Source: Azoarcus sp.
Lineage (GTDB): Bacteria > Pseudomonadota > Gammaproteobacteria > Burkholderiales > Rhodocyclaceae
Direction of reading: 5' to 3'
Assembly: GCA_031285965.1 (NCBI GenBank)
Contig: JAITVD010000002.1
Span: forward strand, 1 to 64,000
Length of the DNA stretch: 64,000 nt
The translations under genes were made by a program, and so were the position numbers. This document shows positions 56,418-64,000 of this stretch, in pieces. Positions within the stretch are counted from its first letter, which is position 1; the number at the start of each line of letters is the position of its first letter. The notes under the pieces were generated by a model that was not told the origin of the DNA, searched no databases, and saw nothing but the letters and a program-made list of their open reading frames with translations.

Positions 56418-56541
56418 GACACCAAATCGTTATCTTATTTCATGGCGGCACGACGCGCCTCTTGCGTGACCCGCATTTCGTTTCGCGCCAACGGGAAAGG
56501 CACATGGCACAAAACGGAAAACTATCTCAATCCAGCCGACC

Positions 56542-58650
<2,109 letters not shown>

Positions 58651-58692
58651 GCCTGCTGATGCTCATATTCGTTTGGTCGAACCGTTCATCGT

Positions 58693-59853
58693 TCATTCCT
58701 GCGGGGAACCGGGGTCGAGCGCGGCGGGAACCGCCAAGTCAGACGGCGGCGGCGGCGCGGGCAGGTCTTTTTCCAGCGCGTCGCTCAACTGATAGACATA
58801 GGCCATCACCTCGGCCACCGCCGTGAACAGCGCGGCGGGAATCGCCTGTTCCAGTTCGCAGTGCGCGTAGAGCGCGCGGGCGAGCGGCGGCGCTTCCAGC
58901 AGGGCGACATGATGCTCGCGGGCAATCTCCCGTATTTTCAGCGCCAGCTCGCCGCGCCCCTTGGCGACGACGATGGGCGCGGCCATGCGGTCGGCGTCAT
59001 AGCGCAGCGCCACCGAGAAGTGCGCCGGGTTCGTCACCACCACATCGGCCTTCGGCACTTCGGCCATCATCCGCCGCCGCGCCATTTCGCGCTGCATGGC
59101 GCGGATGCGCCCCTTCACCTGCGGGTCGCCTTCCTGCTCTTTGTTTTCGCGCTTCACTTCCTCTTTCGACATGCGCAGGTTCTTGTGGTACTGCCACAAC
59201 TGGAACGGCACGTCGAAGAGCGCGAGCAGCCCGAGGCTGGAGACAATCAGCACCGAAATCCAAATCACCGACGAGGCAAAATCACCAATGGCCGGCACGA
59301 GCGGCGCTTTCAGAAAATCGAAAAAATGATCGCGGTAGCGCCACAGCACCGCCGCGCCAACGCCGCCAATCAGCCCCGCTTTCAGCACCGCCTTGAGCAT
59401 TTCGGCCAGCCCATGCAGCGAAAACATGCGCTGGAAGCCCTTCATGGGGTCGAGCCTGTCCAGCTTCAGGCCAAGCACCTTGGGCGCAAACAGCAGGCCG
59501 CCGAGCATCAGCGGGGATGCCAGCGATGCCACCATCAGCACCAAAAAGAGCGGCATCAGCGTGAGCAGCGCGTCGCCAAAAAAACCCTGCAACCAAGACA
59601 GGACGGCCACTTCGTCCGTTTCATACGCCAAGCCTCGGTCAAAGGAAAAGCCCCGCCGCAGCAGCGCCAGCAGCCGCTCCCCCATCCAGCCGCCGAGCAT
59701 CCAAAGGAAAAGCGCCCCCGTCACCGTCACCAGAAACGTTTGAAGTTCACGCGACTGCGGAACCTGCCCTTCTTCACGAGCCTGCTGTAATCGTCGGCCT
59801 GATGCAGGTTCTGTCTTGTCCTGGTCGCTGTCTTCCGCCACGGTCGGCTCCAT
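58693..59853 (-). CDS. flhB: Flagellar export switch protein FlhB
   Basis: A 386-residue protein with four membrane helices in the first 215 residues and a cytoplasmic domain that switches export from hook to filament proteins. The N-terminus EDSDQDKTEPASGRRLQQAREEGQVP is canonical. The autocleavage site reads TNPAHFSVALRYD near residue 270, that is NPAH where most FlhB proteins have NPTH. Asn and Pro, which do the chemistry, are kept. It stands first in the flhBA pair. Confidence 0.95.
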   Translation of the reverse strand: MEPTVAEDSDQDKTEPASGRRLQQAREEGQVPQSRELQTFLVTVTGALFLWMLGGWMGERLLALLRRGFSFDRGLAYETDEVAVLSWLQGFFGDALLTLMPLFLVLMVASLASPLMLGGLLFAPKVLGLKLDRLDPMKGFQRMFSLHGLAEMLKAVLKAGLIGGVGAAVLWRYRDHFFDFLKAPLVPAIGDFASSVIWISVLIVSSLGLLALFDVPFQLWQYHKNLRMSKEEVKRENKEQEGDPQVKGRIRAMQREMARRRMMAEVPKADVVVTNPAHFSVALRYDADRMAAPIVVAKGRGELALKIREIAREHHVALLEAPPLARALYAHCELEQAIPAALFTAVAEVMAYVYQLSDALEKDLPAPPPPSDLAVPAALDPGSPQE

Positions 59854-59960
59854 GCCTCACATGCCGCGCCGCGCCGGGAATGGCGGAGGCGCAAAATGGC
59901 ACGAGCCATTATCCCCACCGCCCCGCCAGACAATGCCCAGATGTGCGCGGGAAAGCCGCC

Positions 59961-60395
59961 TTAATTCGCGGACAGGTCTTTCACGCCTTCAATCCTGTCG
60001 CCCGGTTTTATCCCATGAGCGACGAACCAGCCCCGGTTCATCTCCAGCGCAAAGCGCACCGCCTTCGCCGCGCAATGGCTCTCCTCGCTCTGCGGCGACA
60101 TATCCTCGATATTGAGGATGCGCCCGTCCTCATCAAGAAACGCCACCGAGAGCGGAATCAGCGTGTTTTTCATCCACATGCAGAGGCGGATGGGCGACGA
60201 ATAGACGAACAGCATTCCCTGGTCGGGCGGAAGATGGCTCCGGTACATCAAGCCGAACTGCCGCGCCCTTTCAGTGCTGACGACTTCCGCCTTAATCTGA
60301 TGCCCGCCCGCCGCCAGCGTCATCTGCTGCGCCTGCGCCGCGCCCGCCGCCAAGCACAGCGCCGCCGCCAAAACACCTCTTTTCAACGCCCTCAT
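59961..60395 (-). CDS. DUF192 family exported protein
   Basis: A 144-residue protein with a signal peptide (ALKRGVLAAALCLAAGAAQA) and a DUF192 domain: ERARQFGLMYRSHLPPDQGMLFV, MWMKNTLIPLSVAFLDEDGRI and HGIKPGDRIE. Function of the family is unknown; it is a small periplasmic beta-barrel-like domain. I use the ATG at 60395 because GGGAGG lies ahead; the track adds nine codons. Divergent from the macrodomain gene. Confidence 0.88.
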   Translation of the reverse strand: MRALKRGVLAAALCLAAGAAQAQQMTLAAGGHQIKAEVVSTERARQFGLMYRSHLPPDQGMLFVYSSPIRLCMWMKNTLIPLSVAFLDEDGRILNIEDMSPQSEESHCAAKAVRFALEMNRGWFVAHGIKPGDRIEGVKDLSAN

Positions 60396-60458
60396 CAATT
60401 TTCCCTCCCAGTAAACGCGCAATAATATGCGCCTCGCACTTTCGGTTCCAACACTGCC

Positions 60459-60989
60459 ATGCCCGCCACGCTACGCGCCATTTGCGCCGATATTACGGCA
60501 TTGCCCGTCGACGCCATCGTCAACGCCGCCAACAACACCCTTTTAGGCGGCGGCGGAGTGGATGGTGCCATTCACCGCGCCGCCGGGCCGGAACTGCTGG
60601 CTTGCTGCGCTCGCCTGAACGGCTGCGCCACGGGCGAAGCCAAAATCACGCCCGGCTTCCGCCTCCCCGCCCGGCATGTCATCCACACCGTCGGCCCCGT
60701 CTGGCGCGATGGCAAACAGGGCGAACCGGCGCTGCTTGCCGCCTGCTACGGCCATTCGCTGGAACTCGCCGCGCACTTCGGACTAAAAACCATCGCCTTC
60801 CCCTGCATCAGCATCGGTGTTTACGGCTACCCGCCCGACTTGGCCGCGCCGCAAGCCATCGCCTCCGTGCGCGGGGCGCTGGCGCGGCTGCCCGACATTC
60901 AGGAAGTCTTTTTTTGCTGTTTTTCAGAAAAAGAGCGTATGCGATATGAACGCGCATTGAGCGCCATTGCGCCATCAGCGGCGAAATAG
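60459..60989 (+). CDS. Macrodomain protein, O-acetyl-ADP-ribose deacetylase type
   Basis: A 176-residue macrodomain. It shows the ADP-ribose pocket [26 protein letters not shown], conserved [19 protein letters not shown] and [13 protein letters not shown], as in E. coli YmdB. Enzymes of this class remove ADP-ribose from proteins or hydrolyse O-acetyl-ADP-ribose. It stands alone between a DUF192 gene and an AT-rich region. The following 265 nt (60990-61254) are AT-rich with no gene seen. Confidence 0.93.
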   Translation: MPATLRAICADITALPVDAIVNAANNTLLGGGGVDGAIHRAAGPELLACCARLNGCATGEAKITPGFRLPARHVIHTVGPVWRDGKQGEPALLAACYGHSLELAAHFGLKTIAFPCISIGVYGYPPDLAAPQAIASVRGALARLPDIQEVFFCCFSEKERMRYERALSAIAPSAAK

Positions 60990-61254
60990 GCTTTCAAGAA
61001 ACCGACGATTCTCTTTTTTTGATGCCCACAACATTCAATATCAGGAAAATTGCGGATTTTTCTGAACATCATTTTTCTTTTTTATGATAATATTTTTTAT
61101 TGTCCATTTGAATTTTTTCATATTAAGAAATTAAGTTACATATAATAAAAAATGGAAATTTATACTTAACTTTTAACATTTTTCAAACGATATACCGCTA
61201 ATCATAAAACTCAACATCAAGTCAAGCGATGCGTTGTTCGGATGTGAAACTGGA

Positions 61255-61644
61255 TTACTTTGGCTCAGGAATAATCTTCACAGCGATAATCTTGCCCGAA
61301 GTTTTCTCCGCGATAAATACCAATAGATACCCCTTGCCATATTCGCTTTCAACGGAACTCGGCCCAACGAAATATGCGGGGTTTTCTTCGTAGTCATAGT
61401 ATCCAGTAGGTATCCCGAGAAGTTCCTTGACACTATTAGACGTAAGAGACTTGAGGTCGTGCTGGGAAAGAAATGAAGAAACCATTTCTCCTCTCTTCTC
61501 TTGGCTTGCTGTGAGCCATGCCTCTTTGGAGAATTCTCTTGTTCCCAAAAGTTTTGCTTGCTCTGTGACAGGAGGCGGGGAGCATCCAAATAGACTTATC
61601 ATAGCGATTAGACTCCAGATTTTAGTGCGCATTTTCCGCCTCAT
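61255..61644 (-). CDS. Small lipoprotein of unknown function, AT-rich
   Basis: A 129-residue probable lipoprotein: basic start, SLIAMISLFGC lipobox near residue 21, then PPP and a soluble domain with NSVKELLGIPTGYYDYEENPAYFVG and IIAVKIIPE. I know no family for it. The ATG overlaps the stop of the upstream DUF6973-like gene (ATGA), so they were translated together. GC is below the neighbouring core genes. If the upstream domain is a toxin, this could be its membrane-anchored immunity partner, which is inference. Confidence 0.65.
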   Translation of the reverse strand: MRRKMRTKIWSLIAMISLFGCSPPPVTEQAKLLGTREFSKEAWLTASQEKRGEMVSSFLSQHDLKSLTSNSVKELLGIPTGYYDYEENPAYFVGPSSVESEYGKGYLLVFIAEKTSGKIIAVKIIPEPK

Positions 61645-62062
61645 TTGACTAAAACTTTGAGTTGCCCAGTTAACAACGCTGCCATGCAGCGTTGACTTAG
61701 GATTTGATCTGAACCCCCAGTTCTGCCTATTGCAAGACCCACTCCGTTGTTATGGATATCCATCTCCTTTTCGTCCTTTGGATTAGATAACGATGATTCA
61801 TGGGCTGTAGTGAACTGAAGCGCCCCCAGATAACCGATTTCGCGCACCAGTACGGCAGACCATAAACAATGGCGAAACGCATCTGACTTGTCATTTCGAC
61901 CATTGAATCCAAAACGTTTTTTCGTCTCTTCAAACGCCAATTCTTTTGATTTTTTAATTCTTTTGATTTTTTTATTGCAAGTGTGTGATGAGGATGTGTC
62001 TTGATGTACTGTTGCTCTTGGGGTGTAAGCTGCTTGAATTGGTCATAAATAGATAGCGACAT
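61641..62062 (-). pseudogene. DUF6973-like protein broken by a 17-bp tandem duplication
   Basis: Two overlapping frames together make one protein of about 134 residues: MSLSIYDQFKQLTPQEQQYI...IKKSKEL from the first frame and AFEETKKRFGFNGRNDKSDA...VLVK from the second. Removing one copy of the 17-bp repeat at 61939-61972 joins them without gap. The joined product has RNDKSDAFRHCLWSA, TTAHE and MDIHNNGVG, which I associate with DUF6973, a domain often found at the C-terminus of secreted polymorphic toxins. GGAGG stands before the ATG at 62062. The lipoprotein gene overlaps its stop. Confidence 0.75.
61939..61972. repeat. Perfect 17-bp tandem duplication
   Basis: AATTCTTTTGATTTTTT occurs twice head to tail without mismatch. 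As 17 is not a multiple of three it shifts the reading frame of the DUF6973-like gene. Confidence 0.95.
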
Positions 62063-62644
62063 ATAACCTCCGTACGTGAAAAATGGAAAAATCCGAAATT
62101 GTCCCGTATAGTACAGACCAAGAAGCAAACAGTCAACCAGTAATCTTTCTCTTACCGGGATGAACTCCGTCATGCCTTGCCCAAGTTGGCGGATGGCGGG
62201 ATGAAGTTTTGCGAAGCGGCCTTGTTTCATGCGCGATACTCAAAAGATAAATCAGAAAATAAAAATAGCTCTTGCTATCAATTTATCATTATGCAGAGGT
62301 GTGGCGACTATGCTCGTCTCTTTATGTCTCCGTCAACATTTTTTACATGGATTATGCTACGGCGGAAATCAAGCGGCACTTTGCGATTTTCGCTCTGGGC
62401 ATTCTCTGTTTTTTTGGAGGAATCGCATTTGTTGCGGAATTAGAATCTAAGTATATAAGTCATATAAAAATAATGCTCTAAATGAAATAAGCATTCAGCA
62501 CAAACTTGGCAGCCCGCGTTTTGTCACGTAAAAGGGCAGCGCGAAAATCATTTGCTCCCATCGCGTTTTTGCAAACGCCCAGAGCCAAAAAACCCGCCAG
62601 ATGGTAGAGTTTCGGTCTTAGCTCAAGCAATCGAGGCTCACAAA
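62063..62644. other. Intergenic region without a convincing gene
   Basis: The GC content changes from AT-rich (62063-62500) to core-like (62510 on). Upstream of the pseudogene there is core-looking sequence at 62150-62230. Three overlapping plus-strand frames of about 70 codons exist at 62229-62481; one has a single hydrophobic stretch (FAIFALGILCFFGGIAF) but no ribosome site. I see no RNA gene or clear promoter. Confidence 0.4.
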
Positions 62645-63469
62645 ATTTCAAACTCCCGGCCATTTCTCAAAATCGCCGCGCTCCAGATGGTCTCCGGCGC
62701 GGACATGTCGGCGAATCTCGCGGCGGCGGATGAACTGATCGGCGAAGCTGCCGCAAGGGGTGCGCAGATGGTGGCGCTGCCCGAGCACTTCTCGCTGATG
62801 GCGGCGAGCGAGGCCGACAGGCTCCGCGCTTGCGAGCGCGAAGGCAGCGGGCCGGTTCAGGATTTTCTGGGCGAAGCCGCCGCTCGCCACGGCATATGGA
62901 TTGTCGGCGGCACGTTGCCGCTGGCGGCGGACAACCCGAAAAAAACGCGCAATGCCGTGCTGGTTTTCGATGACAGCGGCAACCAAGTGGCGCGTTACGA
63001 CAAAATCCATCTTTTCGGTTTCAGCCGCGACGAGGAACAGTACGACGAGGATGCCAGCATCGAGCCGGGTTCGCGTGTAGCGTGCTTCGATTCCCCCGCT
63101 GGCAAAATTGGGCTGGCGGTGTGCTATGACCTGCGTTTCCCGGAGCTTTTCCGCGCAATGGGCAAGGTCGACCTGATTGTCCTGCCCGCCGCTTTCACGC
63201 GCACGACCGGGCTGGCGCATTGGGAAACGTTGCTGCGGGCGCGAGCCATCGAAAACCAGTGCTATCTGGCGGCGGCGGCGCAAGGCGGGGCGCACCCGAA
63301 TGGTCGCAGCACTTGGGGACACAGCATGATTGTCGACCCTTGGGGCGACATTCTGGCTTGCCGACCGGAAGGGGCTGGCGTGGTCGTGGCCGACCTCGAT
63401 CCGGTCTGGCTCGTCACCGTCCGCAAATGCCTGCCCGCCCTGAGCCACCGCCGCCCGGAGCTTTTCTGA
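62645..63469 (+). CDS. Carbon-nitrogen hydrolase (nitrilase/NIT2-like)
   Basis: A roughly 274-residue amidohydrolase of the nitrilase superfamily with the full Glu-Lys-Cys triad: LPEHFSL, YDKIHLFGF and LAVCYDLRFPELFR. The sequence resembles the Nit1/NIT2 group, which removes deaminated glutathione or omega-amides, and in betaproteobacteria stands before tldD, as here. The start is a problem: in frame there is no ATG, GTG or TTG between a TTG at 62552 and the family core beginning FLKIAALQM. The best-placed candidate is ATT at 62645, with GAGG 9-12 nt upstream. The TTG gives 305 residues with an unlikely extension. Confidence 0.85.
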   Translation: MSNSRPFLKIAALQMVSGADMSANLAAADELIGEAAARGAQMVALPEHFSLMAASEADRLRACEREGSGPVQDFLGEAAARHGIWIVGGTLPLAADNPKKTRNAVLVFDDSGNQVARYDKIHLFGFSRDEEQYDEDASIEPGSRVACFDSPAGKIGLAVCYDLRFPELFRAMGKVDLIVLPAAFTRTTGLAHWETLLRARAIENQCYLAAAAQGGAHPNGRSTWGHSMIVDPWGDILACRPEGAGVVVADLDPVWLVTVRKCLPALSHRRPELF

Positions 63470-63518
63470 CGGCAAATCCCTTACCCTTTCCCTCATCGAA
63501 TGACTGGAACAACGCACG

Positions 63519-64000
63519 ATGACAAAAAACGCGCTCAAAGCCGCTGACCGCGCCCTGCTCTCGCCCCACGGACTTGGCTTGGAAGAACTCGAAAAAGCTC
63601 TCCGCAAGCTAATGCGGCGCGACCTCGATTATGGCGACCTCTATTTCCAATACGCCCGCGCCGAGGGCTGGGGACTGGAGGAAGGCATCGTCAAATCGGG
63701 CAGTTTCAGCATCGAGGAAGGCGTCGGGGTTCGTGCGGTGAGCGGGGAAAAAACCGCTTTTGCCTATTCCGACGATATTTCGATGGACGCGCTGCTCGAT
63801 GCCGTGCGCGTCACGCGCGCCATTGGCGCGGCGGGCAAAAAGCAGACGGTCAAGCTCTCGCCGCGCAAGCCGCCCGTTAGGCTCTATCGTGCCGACGACC
63901 CGCTCGCTTCGCTCGACGACACCGCCAAGGTGCAATTGCTCGAACGGCTGGAAGCCTTTGCCCGCGCCGAGGATTCGCGTGTCACGCAGGTCATGGCGGG
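63519..64000 (+). CDS. tldD: Metalloprotease TldD, N-terminal part (cut by window end)
   Basis: The first 160 residues of a protein that continues beyond the window; it is missing from the ORF track because no stop is reached. It starts MTKNALKAADRALLSPHGL and contains LEEGIVKSGSFSIEEGVGVRAVSGEKTAFAYSDDIS, matching the N-terminus of TldD, which with TldE (PmbA) forms a zinc protease degrading unfolded peptides and maturing some RiPPs. The zinc site (HExxxH) would lie further on. It is 49 nt behind the nitrilase gene on the same strand. Confidence 0.88.
   Translation, partial: MTKNALKAADRALLSPHGLGLEELEKALRKLMRRDLDYGDLYFQYARAEGWGLEEGIVKSGSFSIEEGVGVRAVSGEKTAFAYSDDISMDALLDAVRVTRAIGAAGKKQTVKLSPRKPPVRLYRADDPLASLDDTAKVQLLERLEAFARAEDSRVTQVMA

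Noticed and set aside
62229-62481. Three short plus-strand ORFs, one with a hydrophobic stretch
   Set aside because: No ribosome site, overlapping frames and no conserved feature; not called as a gene.

Overview
The window is bacterial chromosome from a betaproteobacterium, most likely near the Rhodocyclales/Nitrosomonadales. This is inferred from gene content: a diheme cytochrome c4 next to ResB and CcsB (system II cytochrome c maturation), class I fumarase, MaeB with a PTA domain, large single-chain PurL, the EpsB-type transferase/PrsK/PrsR set of the exosortase (PEP-CTERM) system, flagellar flgKL and flhBA, and a nitrilase-tldD pair. Core genes are GC-rich. At least five stretches of clearly lower GC sit between core transcription units and carry defence, toxin/immunity-like or unrecognised genes.

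Layout. 1-1106: AT-rich probable immunity gene flanked by long imperfect attC-like repeats. 1107-4246: Sua5/YciO protein and PHP phosphoesterase (minus), then fumarase. 4418-5461: AT-rich orphan RelA/SpoT-domain gene. 5702-11073: engB, then cytochrome c4, resB, ccsB and rpiA. 11074-13800: accessory block with a GIY-YIG protein and two unknown acidic proteins; the latter two lie between the real 3' end of mrp and a decayed second copy of that end. 13799-15953: mrp and an MBL-fold hydrolase. 16209-19383: convergent restriction-modification pair (HNH-like nuclease; adenine methylase with fused specificity region). 19583-27718: metG (with an in-frame insertion), a membrane antiporter, an EIIC-EAL fusion overlapping an OprD/ChiP-like porin, and a PBP7-type peptidase. 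27952-36707: maeB, ampD, purL, ETF-QO. 36727-41215: a small hypothetical, flgK behind a good sigma-54 promoter, flgL, a lipoprotein, tRNA-Leu(CAG). 41281-44332: rnr and rlmB. 44414-49311: epsB-like transferase, prsK, prsR. 49412-53907: gyrA, serC, AlkD-like protein. 53968-56417: complete BsuBI/PstI-type restriction-modification system. 56542-60989: flhA, flhB, DUF192 protein, macrodomain protein. 61255-62062: AT-rich lipoprotein gene and a toxin-domain-like gene broken by a 17-bp tandem duplication. 62645-64000: nitrilase-family hydrolase and the start of tldD.

How genes work together: resB/ccsB supply haem attachment for the neighbouring cytochrome c4. prsK/prsR form a two-component pair expected to drive sigma-54 promoters of exopolysaccharide/PEP-CTERM genes. 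flhB/flhA are core of the flagellar export gate. Two unrelated restriction systems, a RelA/SpoT-domain protein and a GIY-YIG nuclease make this a defence-rich stretch, with each module inserted singly between housekeeping operons. The most novel-looking items are the mrp-tail duplication around two unknown genes, the EIIC-EAL/porin couple, the attC-like cassette, the MetRS insertion and the repeat-broken DUF6973-like gene. All functional assignments are from reading the sequence; no searches were run.
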